This document shows positions 15,162 to 24,300 of a stretch of DNA of 64,000 bases, in pieces. Position 1 is the first letter of the stretch, and each line of letters opens with the position of its first letter. The stretch covers positions 1 to 64,000 of the forward strand of contig JAZNRP010000026.1 in the NCBI GenBank assembly GCA_045590755.1. Reading direction: 5' to 3'. Below the pieces are notes generated by a model. It was not told the DNA's origin, searched no databases, and worked only from the letters and a program-made list of their open reading frames with translations. Source of the stretch: SIG565 sp045590755. GTDB lineage: Bacteria > Bacillota > Clostridia > Oscillospirales > Acutalibacteraceae. The position numbers were made by a program, and so were the translations under genes.

Positions 15162-16138
15162 TAAATCTTGCAGTTATCGGCACAAGCAATATTACATACG
15201 AATTTGTATCGGCTGCCTTGCGTACAGGTAGGTTTACACTTTACGCCGTTTATTCAAGAACTGTTCAAAAAGGGCAGGAATTTGCAAAGCAATTCGGCTG
15301 CGAAACGATTTATACATCATTAACCGACTTGGCATTAGATAAGTCTATTTCGGCAGTTTATGTAGCTTCTCCAAACGCGCTACATTATGAGCAAAGCAAG
15401 TTTCTTTTGGAAAACGGTAAAAATGTTATTTCTGAAAAGACCATTACATCGTGTGCCGATGAGTTTTTAGAGCTTAAAAAAATAGCAGACCGAAATAATG
15501 TAATAATTATGGATGCTATAATGTCGCGGCATAGTTGCCACCGTGAAAAAATTTTGGAAGCGATTAAAAAAATCGGCAACATTAATCTTGCTCGACTTGA
15601 TTTTTCAAAACTCTCTTCACGATATTTTACCTATATTGCAGGTAAGGATGAAAATATCTTTAGTATGAAGCTCGGCGCGGGAGCGCTTACCGATATTGGT
15701 GTTTACTGTGTATATGCGGCGGTTGATTTATTCGGTATGCCGAAAAGTATTACCGCAAAAGCAAACTTTTTGCGTGATGGTGCCGATGGTAGCGGCATAG
15801 CCCTGTTTGACTACGGTAAATTTGATGCGGTGCTTACCTATGGTAAAGTATCGCAAAGCGGTATTGGCAGTGAAATCTTAGGTGATAACGGTGCGGTTGT
15901 TATAGGTTCTGTCAGTCAGTTTGACGATATTAAGCTCATAACTGATGGAAATACACAGATACTGTGCGAGCCCACAGACAAGGTTGAAATTATGATGGGC
16001 GAAGCCACCGCTTTTGCAAGTTATATAGAAAATAGAGAACAGTTTGCGGATGAATACAAAGCTGTAACTGAACTTACATATAACGTTCTTGAATGTATGG
16101 ATGTTATTAAGTATAAAGCAAAAATTAAGTATAATTAA
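15158..16138 (+). CDS. Gfo/Idh/MocA-family oxidoreductase (second of three)
   Basis: 326 residues, the shortest of the trio. The N-terminus AVIGTSNITYEFVSAAL has a changed Rossmann loop (GTSNIT instead of GxGxxG), as in the subgroup whose members start GTSWIT or GTGxI. VASPNALHYEQSKFLLENGKN is followed by ISEKTITS, where EKT replaces EKP, another subgroup trait. KLGAGALTDIGVYCVYAAVDLFG matches the substrate domain. It overlaps its upstream neighbour by four bases and is followed after 16 bases by the third enzyme. The altered EKP and glycine loop suggest a different substrate or cofactor mode from its neighbours. Confidence 0.82.
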   Translation: MINLAVIGTSNITYEFVSAALRTGRFTLYAVYSRTVQKGQEFAKQFGCETIYTSLTDLALDKSISAVYVASPNALHYEQSKFLLENGKNVISEKTITSCADEFLELKKIADRNNVIIMDAIMSRHSCHREKILEAIKKIGNINLARLDFSKLSSRYFTYIAGKDENIFSMKLGAGALTDIGVYCVYAAVDLFGMPKSITAKANFLRDGADGSGIALFDYGKFDAVLTYGKVSQSGIGSEILGDNGAVVIGSVSQFDDIKLITDGNTQILCEPTDKVEIMMGEATAFASYIENREQFADEYKAVTELTYNVLECMDVIKYKAKIKYN

Positions 16139-16154
16139 TTCGGAGGAATTTATT

Positions 16155-17270
16155 ATGTCTGAAAACGAGAAAAAATTAAAATTTGGTATTATAGGTACCG
16201 GTTGGATTGCACAGTCACATGCGGTAGCATTACACAAGCTACCCGATGTTGAAGTTGTAGCGTTAGCTGATTTAGTGCCTGGTAAAGCAGAAGCTTTCGG
16301 TAAGGAATACGGCTTTGAAAATGCCCGTTGCTACGAAAGTGATGCCGCTTTACTTGATGCGGAAAAGGACTTGGATGCGGTTTGTATCTGTACATATAAC
16401 TGTCAACACGCACCTTGTACCATCAATGCATTAGAGCACGGTGTACATGTAATGCTTGAAAAGCCTTTTACAGTAACACTTGAAGAAGCAATCGAATGTA
16501 TGAAGGCAGAGAAAAAATCAGGTAAAATTCTTACCATTGGCTTCCAACCCCGTATGAGCAAAAATTTACAGATAATTAAAGAAATTATTGCTTCGGGTGA
16601 GCTTGGAGATATTTACTATATGCAGTCAAGCGGCGGCCGTCGTTACGGTATTCCGACACCTTATGGTACTACTTTTATTGAAAAGGAAACTGCAGGCATT
16701 GGTGCTTTGGCGGATTTAGGTTGCTACTCAATTGATATGCTTATGAATGCCGTTGGTAACCCGAAGCCGATTAGCTGTACAGGCTACACTTCAGACTTCT
16801 TCGGTAAGGACCCCGCCTCATATCCAGGTCATCCCGAATATGCCGAAAAGTTTAATGTTGACGATTTTGCGGCAGCCTTTGTTCGTCTTGAAGGCGGTAT
16901 TGTTTTTGACTTTAGAATATCTTGGTCAATGCATATGGACCCATTCGTGGGCGATGCAATTATTTTAGGTACTAAGGGCGGTATGCGTATTCCTAATTCT
17001 GGTTGTTGGAATGGCGACTTTAGTAAACCTGTTGTTGTTTATAAAAAAGTCGGCGACCAAGCCATTGAATATGAGATTCCGTTTAAGGATACCGCTAATA
17101 AGCAAGATTTGTTCTACTTAAAGCTTCGTTCTTTTGCTGATGCTATAAAGAACGGCGGTAAAGCACCGGTTCCTACAAATGAGATTATTTATAATCAAGC
17201 TATTATTTCGGCAATTGCAAAGTCTGCAGAGCTTGGCGAAGAAGTTAAGATAGAAATTCCCGAAATTTAA
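16155..17270 (+). CDS. Gfo/Idh/MocA-family oxidoreductase (third of three)
   Basis: 371 residues with FGIIGTGWIAQSHAVALHKL as Rossmann start, HAPCTINALEHGVHV followed by MLEKPFTVT, and GIGALADLGCYSIDMLMNAVG in the substrate domain. The frame runs further upstream inside the previous gene, but CGGAGGAA about 10 bases before the ATG at 16155 fixes the start. The C-terminal half is longer than in the first two. It is the last gene of the unit and is followed by a strong terminator. Family members oxidise sugars, sugar acids or cyclitols; a stepwise pathway with the two preceding enzymes is plausible but unproven. Confidence 0.85.
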   Translation: MSENEKKLKFGIIGTGWIAQSHAVALHKLPDVEVVALADLVPGKAEAFGKEYGFENARCYESDAALLDAEKDLDAVCICTYNCQHAPCTINALEHGVHVMLEKPFTVTLEEAIECMKAEKKSGKILTIGFQPRMSKNLQIIKEIIASGELGDIYYMQSSGGRRYGIPTPYGTTFIEKETAGIGALADLGCYSIDMLMNAVGNPKPISCTGYTSDFFGKDPASYPGHPEYAEKFNVDDFAAAFVRLEGGIVFDFRISWSMHMDPFVGDAIILGTKGGMRIPNSGCWNGDFSKPVVVYKKVGDQAIEYEIPFKDTANKQDLFYLKLRSFADAIKNGGKAPVPTNEIIYNQAIISAIAKSAELGEEVKIEIPEI

Positions 17271-17286
17271 TATTACTTAAATTTTT

Positions 17287-17321
17287 ACAGTACAGTCTCT
17301 TTATGACTGTACTGTTTTTTT
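17287..17321 (+). terminator. Terminator of the oxidoreductase trio
   Basis: ACAGTACAGTC (17287-17297) pairs with GACTGTACTGT (17305-17315), followed by a run of T. Confidence 0.92.
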
Positions 17322-17353
17322 ATCGACCGAGTGACAGGGTTTAAGAGTCCGCT

Positions 17354-17390
17354 AAAAAAGAAAACCTACTGCTTTCTCGCAGTAGGTTTT
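17354..17390 (-). terminator. Duplicated tRNA terminator (copy 1)
   Basis: A hairpin with arms AAAACCTACTGC and GCAGTAGGTTTT and a minus-strand T-run, identical to the functional copy after tRNA-Pro. Confidence 0.75.
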
Positions 17391-17394
17391 TTAA

Positions 17395-17425
17395 TGGTCC
17401 GAGTGACTAGAGTCGAACTAGCGGC
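17395..17425 (-). pseudogene. tRNA-Pro 3'-end remnant
   Basis: Read on the minus strand, the T arm, acceptor strand CACTCGG and encoded ACCA are identical to the intact tRNA-Pro. The anticodon and D arms are replaced by GC-rich sequence that does not fold as a cloverleaf. It cannot make a normal tRNA. Confidence 0.7.
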
Positions 17426-17540
17426 TACCTCTTGCGGTGCCCGACACTCAACGCTCCCGCGTTTCGTTTGTCGACCGCGGCGCCAACTCGCCGTCGCTGT
17501 ATCTTCCACCGGAAGCGCTTCGGCTCGTTGCCTGAACCTT
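17426..17540. other. GC-rich 115-bp spacer between the tRNA repeats
   Basis: This is visibly much richer in G and C than the AT-rich surroundings. No cloverleaf, promoter or convincing reading frame was seen on either strand. It lies exactly between the two 89-bp repeats. Its origin is unknown. Confidence 0.5.
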
Positions 17541-17629
17541 GGGTTCAAGAGTCCGCTAAAAAAGAAAACCTACTGCTTTCTCGCAGTAGGTTTTTTAATG
17601 GTCCGAGTGACTAGAGTCGAACTAGCGGC
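17541..17629 (-). repeat. 89-bp direct repeat, copy 2 (inside intact tRNA-Pro unit)
   Basis: This is the copy that continues into the complete tRNA-Pro. It is offset 204 bases from copy 1. Confidence 0.92.
17558..17594 (-). terminator. tRNA-Pro terminator
   Basis: On the minus strand AAAACCTACTGC pairs with GCAGTAGGTTTT around a GAGAAA loop and is followed by CTTTTTT, four bases after the tRNA CCA. Confidence 0.9.
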
Positions 17630-17676
17630 CTCTTGAACCCCATTCAAGCGCTCATACCAAACTGAGCTACACCCGG
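17599..17676 (-). tRNA. tRNA-Pro (anticodon GGG), CCA encoded
   Basis: The minus strand folds as a 78-base cloverleaf. The acceptor is CCGGGTG/CACTCGG with one G-T pair, and the D stem is GCTC/GAGC. The anticodon stem is CTTGA/TCAAG with loop ATGGGGT, giving anticodon GGG. The T stem is GCTAG/CTAGT with loop TTCGACT. The 3' ACCA is encoded. GGG reads CCC/CCT proline codons. A promoter lies upstream and a strong terminator follows. Confidence 0.93.
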
Positions 17677-17687
17677 AAACTTTTAAT

Positions 17688-17716
17688 ATGATAACACTAA
17701 TGGAGCAAAAAATCAA
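17688..17716 (-). promoter_or_regulatory. tRNA-Pro promoter
   Basis: On the minus strand TTGATT (17716-17711), 17 bases, TATCAT (17693-17688), 11 bases before the tRNA 5' end. Confidence 0.7.
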
Positions 17717-17806
17717 GCAAAACTTTCAATATTTTTATATTTATAATAATTAATTGCCTTTTTTCATAAAAATTATAATGATTACTTTAGTTTTTGGGTG
17801 AAAAAT

Positions 17807-18073
17807 ATGAGCGTTTTCAGTATAATTGCCATCGTAGTTTTTATCATATACATAATATTATTTTTGTTTGTTTTAAAAAAGCACAGACTTTCTTACAAAT
17901 TTATTCTTCTGCAAGCGTCGGCGTCTTTAATTCTAATGACAATAATTAACCTAACGGGATTTGCAACAAATTTGCACATACCAGTTAATGAGTGTACAGT
18001 TTCGGGGGTAAGTTTTGGCGGTATTCCTTTTTTAGTTGGATTTTTAATATTAAGATATATTTTTGTACTTTAA
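17807..18073 (+). CDS. Small membrane protein, possibly BofA-like
   Basis: 88 residues with two or three hydrophobic helices. The C-terminal half reads NLTGFATNLHIPVNECTVS followed by FGGIPFLVGFLI. This recalls the BofA (pro-sigma-K processing inhibitor) family, in which IPVNxxT precedes a conserved GxPG-type turn and a last helix. The Gly after Pro is replaced by Phe, so the match is imperfect. In Bacillus BofA holds the SpoIVFB protease inactive until SpoIVB acts, and spoIVB is present 30 kb away. GGGTG six bases upstream favours the ATG at 17807 over the GTG at 17798. It lies between the tRNA promoter and addB. Confidence 0.5.
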   Translation: MSVFSIIAIVVFIIYIILFLFVLKKHRLSYKFILLQASASLILMTIINLTGFATNLHIPVNECTVSGVSFGGIPFLVGFLILRYIFVL

Positions 18074-18115
18074 ATGGGACATAAAATGTGTTAAAATAGA
18101 TTTGAGGTGATAATA

Positions 18116-21100
18116 ATGCTTCAAATCATTTACGGCAGGGCAGGTACAGGAAAAACATATTCGGTGTTTGAAAGCATCAAAAAAGATGTTCAAAATAACC
18201 GAGATGTTGTTTTGCTGGTTCCCGAACAGTTTACCTTTGAAAGCGAAAGAATACTTCTACATACTTTAACTGATAATTCCTCTACAAATGTATCGGTGTT
18301 AAGCTTTACAAGGTTGTATGATGAAGTGGCCCGAAAGGTAGGCGGCAGAGTCGCCGATTTGATTACCGATGCCGATAGAGTTATGCTTATGGGACAGGCC
18401 ATTTCCGCCGTTTCCGATAGGTTAACCCTTTGGGGCAAGTATACCGCATCCGCTAAATTTACAGAAGCTGTTTTATCATCCGTTACCGAAATGAAGGCGT
18501 GTGCTGTTTCTCCCGAAGAATTAAAGGAAGCCAGTGGGAAGGTTTCAGAAAATTACTTGAAAGAAAAACTGAGTGATTTATCATTAATTTACGGAGCCTA
18601 CGAGGCCTTACTTGGCGACCGCTTTTTAGACCCGGAAGATAACGAAACAAGATTGGCAGAAAATTTGCTTAAATATAAGTATTTTGAAAATAAAACAGTT
18701 TATATTGATGCCTTCCGTAGCTTTACAGGACAACAGTACAAAATAATAGACAGAATTTTGCATCAGGCTGATGATGTTACCTTTTGCTTTACTGCAGATG
18801 ATATTGACAGTAACAAACTAAATATTTTCTCAAATGTTAGAAACACCATAAACAGAGTGGTAAAATTAGCCGAGAAAAACCGTATCGAAATAAAACCGCC
18901 AATCAGGTTAAACGAATTTCATTATACCGATGAATCCTTAAAAGCAGTTGAAGCGGTTTTTTCAGGCAATGCAATTGAAGACGATTTGTCAACCGAAAAT
19001 TTGACACTGTGTGAATGTCAAACACCCGCCGATGAAGCTGAATTTGCCGCACGCACCATAAGACGACTGGTAAGAGAAGAAAACTACCGCTACCGCGATT
19101 TTGTTATTATCTGCCGTAATGCCGATGATTATAAAAAAGCGGTTGAACACGCCTGCCTTAAAAATAATGTTTTCCTTTTTTCTGACCGCCGTAAATCTAT
19201 AAAGCATTTGCCGCTTACGGTATTTATTGATTCGTTATTATCACTGCTTGGTAGATTCGATACAGATACCATTTTAACAATGTTAAAAAGCGGTTTAGGA
19301 CCCTTAAACGACGGGGAAATTCTTGATTTGGAAAACTATATTTATGTGTGGAACATAAACGGCTCTGTTTGGCGTTCGGTTTGGACTATGAATCCTGAAG
19401 GCTTGACCGACAAAAATAACGACCACGAAAAACTTGAATATCTAAATGGCTTGCGGGAAAAGGTGGTAGGAACTATTAACGACTTCCGATATAATTTCCG
19501 CGGTACGCCAAGTGATATGGCATCGGCAGTTTTCAATACGCTTGAAAAGGTTAATGCCGCAGATAAGCTTAAAAATAATATTGAAGATTATATCGGTATT
19601 GATGACACTACGGCCGATGACATCCGTCAATGTTGGGCTTCTGTTATGGGTATATTGGACAGTATTGTTAAATGTCTGCCAGACAGGGAAATCTCTGCGA
19701 CAGAATTTATTGACTCTTGGAACATAGCGGTTTCCCTTACCACCATAGGCAAAATACCGCAGATGCTTGATGAAGTTACCTTTGGCTCGGCAGACCGAAT
19801 TAAGCCTTCGCGCCCAAAAGTAGCGTTTATTCTTGGCGCTAATATGGATGTTTTTCCGTCCGCTAGTGCAGCTTCAGGAATTTTAGTAGGCAGGGAAAGG
19901 GAGATGCTTAATAGTATCGGTCTTGAACTGCTCAGTAATGATATTACCACTGCAGTTGATGAAGATTATCTTGTTTACTCTTCGCTTTGTTGTGCTTTAG
20001 ACAAGCTTTTTGTTTCATACTCAAAATTCGCACTTTCTGGCACTGCTTTAGAGCCGTCTTCAATAGTTACCAATATAACTGATTTCTTTAAGGATGTTAT
20101 AAAATTAAAAGAGCCTGAAGACAGACTTATAATCGGAGCTTTACCTGAAACTGAAAAAACCGCAAACGAAAATCTTTGTAAATTTTATAATGGTAGCCCA
20201 CAGGATTACGAAACGCTAAAATTGGCTTTGAAAAATGCTGACATAGAAAAATATATAACTGCTGCAAATAAACAAGCCTTTAGTATTTCTAAAGATACGG
20301 CAGAAAAACTGTACGGGAAAAATATCAGTGTATCTGCAACAAAATTTGATGTTTACCATAAGTGTCGTTTTATGTTCTTCTGTAAATACGGATTGAATGC
20401 TAAAAAATTACAGGCCGCAGATTTTAATGTTTTACAACGCGGTACAATTGTGCATTTTGTTTTGGAAGGAATTGTAAGAGAATACGGAAAAAATCTCGGA
20501 CTGCTATCTGGCGAAGAGTGTGATTTGGCGACCGAGCGCTACATAAAGGCGTATTTTGATTCGGTGGATGGCTTTGCCGATATTGTGGATGCCCGTATGC
20601 GGTTTATAATAGGCAAAATTACCTTAATAATAAAAGATGTTGTAAGACATATGGCGCTTGAATTTGCTCAGAGTGATTTTAACCCCGAATACTGTGAGCT
20701 TAAAATTGGCAAGGACAAAACAGTTCCTGAAGTTTTGGTTGATTTTTCCAATAACGGTAAGGTTCGCATAAACGGCAGTATTGACCGCGTAGATACCTGG
20801 AACGGTTATTTAAGGGTGGTTGACTATAAAACGGGCACCAAAAATTTCCGTTTGTCCGATATTTTAGTGGGACTAAATTTACAAATGCTGATATACCTTT
20901 ACTGTATCGTTCGCGGTGATAATAATACGCTTAACGCCCTTAAGCCCGCTGGGGTACTGTATATGCCGTCAAAAAGAGAAAAAGGTGACACAAAGCTTAC
21001 TATGAACGGCTTGGTGTTAGGGGAAGAAACCGTCTTTTCGGCTATGGAAAAGGAAAACCAAGGCGAATTCATACCGCGTTATGAGCTGGACAAAAGCGGT

Positions 21101-21355
21101 AATATCAAGGGCGGTACCTACATTGGCGAAGAAACCTTTAATCTTATATTCGACCATATTGAAAAAATGCTGAAAAATATGGGTGACGGCATTCTTTCGG
21201 GTGAGTCGTCCGCAATACCTACTGATGTGTCGGGCGCTTCAGCGTGTAAATATTGCGATTATCATTCTATATGCTGCTTGGAAAACGGGGAGCGTGTTGC
21301 AGCCCCAACACTTAAAAACAGTGAAGTTATAAGTAAACTAAGGGGGGAGCAGTAA
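18116..21355 (+). CDS. addB: ATP-dependent helicase/deoxyribonuclease subunit B (AddB)
   Basis: 1079 residues. It starts MLQIIYGRAGTGKT with the P-loop at residues 7-14, then LLVPEQFTFE, as in AddB. The central part is the inactivated helicase typical of this subunit. The C-terminal nuclease domain has RINGSIDRVD and VVDYKTG (metal-binding Asp and the Lys). A 4Fe-4S cluster ligand set is formed by CRFMFFC-region cysteines and CKYCDYHSICC near the end. With AddA it forms the RecBCD-like double-strand-break resection machine that responds to Chi. GAGGTGAT is 8 bases before the ATG at 18116. The stop abuts the addA start. Confidence 0.95.
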   Translation: MLQIIYGRAGTGKTYSVFESIKKDVQNNRDVVLLVPEQFTFESERILLHTLTDNSSTNVSVLSFTRLYDEVARKVGGRVADLITDADRVMLMGQAISAVSDRLTLWGKYTASAKFTEAVLSSVTEMKACAVSPEELKEASGKVSENYLKEKLSDLSLIYGAYEALLGDRFLDPEDNETRLAENLLKYKYFENKTVYIDAFRSFTGQQYKIIDRILHQADDVTFCFTADDIDSNKLNIFSNVRNTINRVVKLAEKNRIEIKPPIRLNEFHYTDESLKAVEAVFSGNAIEDDLSTENLTLCECQTPADEAEFAARTIRRLVREENYRYRDFVIICRNADDYKKAVEHACLKNNVFLFSDRRKSIKHLPLTVFIDSLLSLLGRFDTDTILTMLKSGLGPLNDGEILDLENYIYVWNINGSVWRSVWTMNPEGLTDKNNDHEKLEYLNGLREKVVGTINDFRYNFRGTPSDMASAVFNTLEKVNAADKLKNNIEDYIGIDDTTADDIRQCWASVMGILDSIVKCLPDREISATEFIDSWNIAVSLTTIGKIPQMLDEVTFGSADRIKPSRPKVAFILGANMDVFPSASAASGILVGREREMLNSIGLELLSNDITTAVDEDYLVYSSLCCALDKLFVSYSKFALSGTALEPSSIVTNITDFFKDVIKLKEPEDRLIIGALPETEKTANENLCKFYNGSPQDYETLKLALKNADIEKYITAANKQAFSISKDTAEKLYGKNISVSATKFDVYHKCRFMFFCKYGLNAKKLQAADFNVLQRGTIVHFVLEGIVREYGKNLGLLSGEECDLATERYIKAYFDSVDGFADIVDARMRFIIGKITLIIKDVVRHMALEFAQSDFNPEYCELKIGKDKTVPEVLVDFSNNGKVRINGSIDRVDTWNGYLRVVDYKTGTKNFRLSDILVGLNLQMLIYLYCIVRGDNNTLNALKPAGVLYMPSKREKGDTKLTMNGLVLGEETVFSAMEKENQGEFIPRYELDKSGNIKGGTYIGEETFNLIFDHIEKMLKNMGDGILSGESSAIPTDVSGASACKYCDYHSICCLENGERVAAPTLKNSEVISKLRGEQ

Positions 21356-24300
21356 ATGGCATTTATACCGACCGATGAACAGAAGAAAGCTATATTTGCT
21401 CCTTCGGGTACTCTGGTTTCTGCCGCGGCGGGTTCAGGCAAAACGGCGGTTTTGGTTGAGCGTGTAATTAATAAAATTTGCGGTGAAAACCCAATTAGTG
21501 CCGATAGACTTCTGGTAGTTACCTTTACAAAAGCCGCCGCAAAGGAAATGCGCGGTAGAATTGAAAGGCGCTTAAGTGAAGAGTATGCGAAAAATTCGGA
21601 AAATCATTTTTTATTAAAGCAAAGAATTAAATTCCGAAATGCGAAAATTTGTACTATTGATTCATTTTGCATTGATTTAATAAGGGAGAACTTTGACCGA
21701 TTAGGAATTAGTCCCGATTTTGCTATAGCAGATGATGCAGTAATTCTACAGCTTTCACAGTCGGCATTGTCTTCGGTGATTAATGCGGGCTTTGAAGAAA
21801 ACACAGATGCCTTCAACTTGCTTTTAAGTGCTGTTTCAAGTGATTTTGATGAAGGCGATTTAGCAAGGTTTATTCTCAAAATTTATGAGTTTAGTCAGAA
21901 TATGCCATTCCCGCGTGAATGGTTGAATGAGCAGCTTAAAAAGTCTAAAAGTGATGAGTTCTTTAATCTTTTAGTGGACAAGGCTTTTGATTATGCCTAT
22001 CAATTACTAACAGTAAATGCTAAAAACTTGTACGCCGCATGTGAAGTGTTGAGTGGGATGCAGTCGGTTTATGAAAAGTATCAACCGGTATTGACTCAGT
22101 GTGCGGATGACCTGACCATTATTGCAAATTACTGCAAAGAGAAAAATTGGGACAAGGCGCATTCCTTGTTGGGTTGCTTTACCATTGACAAGCTGACAAC
22201 TCCGCGTGGCTTTGCAGATGTTCCTGCCGTTTACAGTGCTCGTATGATTAAGGATGAAGCAAAGGCGGCAGTGAAACAGTTATCTGAAATCTTTTCAAGG
22301 GATTTCGCAGCTCTTAAAGAAGATTATAATGAAATGTACACACCGGTTAATGAGTTAATTTCCTTAACGCTCAGGTATATGGAAAAATTTGATGCTTTGC
22401 GCCGCGAAAAAAATGTAATGACCTTTTCAGATACAACGCACCATGCACTAAAGCTACTTTGTGAAAATGTTGACGGTAAAATTGTTAAAACTGAATATGC
22501 AAAGGAAATAATAGGCCGCTTTGATGAAGTTCTGGTAGATGAATTTCAGGACACAAACGATATGCAGGACCTATTGTTTTCGTTGCTTTCTGATGATGAA
22601 AAAAACATATTCATTGTTGGTGATATTAAACAGAGCATTTACCGCTTCCGTGGTGCCAATCCGCAGAATTTCTTGAATAAAAAATTAAAATATAAGCCGT
22701 ATTGCTTGTCGCAGTTAGGAACACTGCAAAAGATAATTTTGTCTAACAATTTCCGTAGCCGTAAGCCGATTTGTGAATTTATCAATCTAATTTTTACAGC
22801 TGTTATGAACGGAAAATTAAGCACTGTACAGTATAATGAAGAAGAAATTCTAAATCCCTCCGCTAAATACCCCGAAAGAGAAGGCTTATATACCGATATT
22901 AAATTTATCGATGTTGATACTGCCGCCACAAAGATTACGGGGGAAGCGTGTTCGATTGCAAAGTATATAAAAGAATTTATGGCAGAAGGCTTTGTTACCG
23001 ACTCCGCTTCGGGCACCTTGAGAAAGCCGCGCTTTAGTGATTTTACAGTGCTTTTCAGAAGTATTGCAAAAAATGGTGAAGCATATGCTGAAATTCTGCG
23101 TCAAAACAATATACCCGTACTGTTGCGCGAAAATAATTTCTGTGAAGCGACAGAAATCCGCATACTGTTTTCATTACTTGAAATTATTGAAAACCCAACA
23201 AGAGATATTTCGTTAGCGGCGGTTTTGCTTTCACCCTTGTTTGCTTTCACGGGTGAAGAAATAGCAAATATACGCATATCGGACAGAAATTCAAACCTTT
23301 ATACAGCCGTCACAAAAGCTGCTGGGAACGGTGAGAAAAAAGCGGAAGAATTTTTGAATGTTCTAAAAAAATTGCGATTGGTGTTTTCCACCGGCTGCAT
23401 AAGTGAGACAGTATCTTATATATTACAAACCACCGATTTGATGAACATTATGTCGGTACTGCCTGACGGTGAAGTTCGCAGGAGAAATCTGCAAATGCTT
23501 GAGAGCATTGCACTGCAGTACGATTCAAACGGATTTTCTAAAAGAATTGAGCAATTTTTTAATTATGTCAAAAAGTTTTCCGAAAAGGGCATAAGTGCAG
23601 ATTTTTCTGCCGAAGCCGATGCGGTAAATTTAATGACTATACATTCTTCTAAGGGCTTACAGTTCCCGATATGTATTCTTGCAGATACCACATCTAATTT
23701 CAGTAGCAGAGATGCAACCGATAAATTGTTAATAAGTGCCGAGCTTGGTCTTTCGTTTAAGGTGAATGATGATGAAAACGGCACACAAAAGTCATCTATC
23801 ACCCGTAATATAATTTCTGCGGCATCACGACAGGACCAGCTTGATGAAGAAATGAGACTTTTGTATGTTGCCTTAACAAGAGCCAAGGAACAGCTTTGCA
23901 TTTTTATTACCGATAAGGAAGTGTTAAAACGGGCACGGTTTTATTCTGTACCCGCGCTGCACGCAAAAACTTTTGATGAATATCGTGATTTTGTAACCAC
24001 ACTTAATTCTTATTCTGATATGCTTTGTTTTGCTTTGATGGGTAATTCTGCAATGCAACGGCTAATTCTTGGCGGTGAAGCGCCAGATACGGCTTTATCG
24101 GATTTTGAAAACTATAATATTTCCTATAACACTTTTGCAGAAGAAAATTTTGAAGTACAAACCGAAGAAGAAAATAATGACTGCTTTTCACCCGACCAAG
24201 AGATAAGCGATTTAATCAAGGGAAATCTAAAATATGCTTACCCCTATGAAGTCTTAAAGGACATTGAATCCAAAAGCTCTGTTGCGGTAATTTCCCACAA

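Larger units (their letters stand above)
17337..17425 (-). repeat. 89-bp direct repeat, copy 1 (tRNA-Pro 3' end plus terminator)
   Basis: This differs from copy 2 at 17541-17629 by one base (T for C at the sixth position). It contains a full terminator hairpin (17354-17390) and the last 31 bases of a tRNA including CCA, without the rest of the tRNA. Confidence 0.92.

Noticed and set aside
17337..17629. Attachment-site (attL/attR) reading of the tRNA repeat
   Set aside because: The repeats also include the terminator, the distance is only 204 bases and no integrase is nearby; kept as duplication instead.
17331..17636. Open frame of 101 codons across the tRNA repeats
   Set aside because: It translates tRNA and terminator sequence twice over; spurious proteins of this kind commonly arise from tRNA regions.
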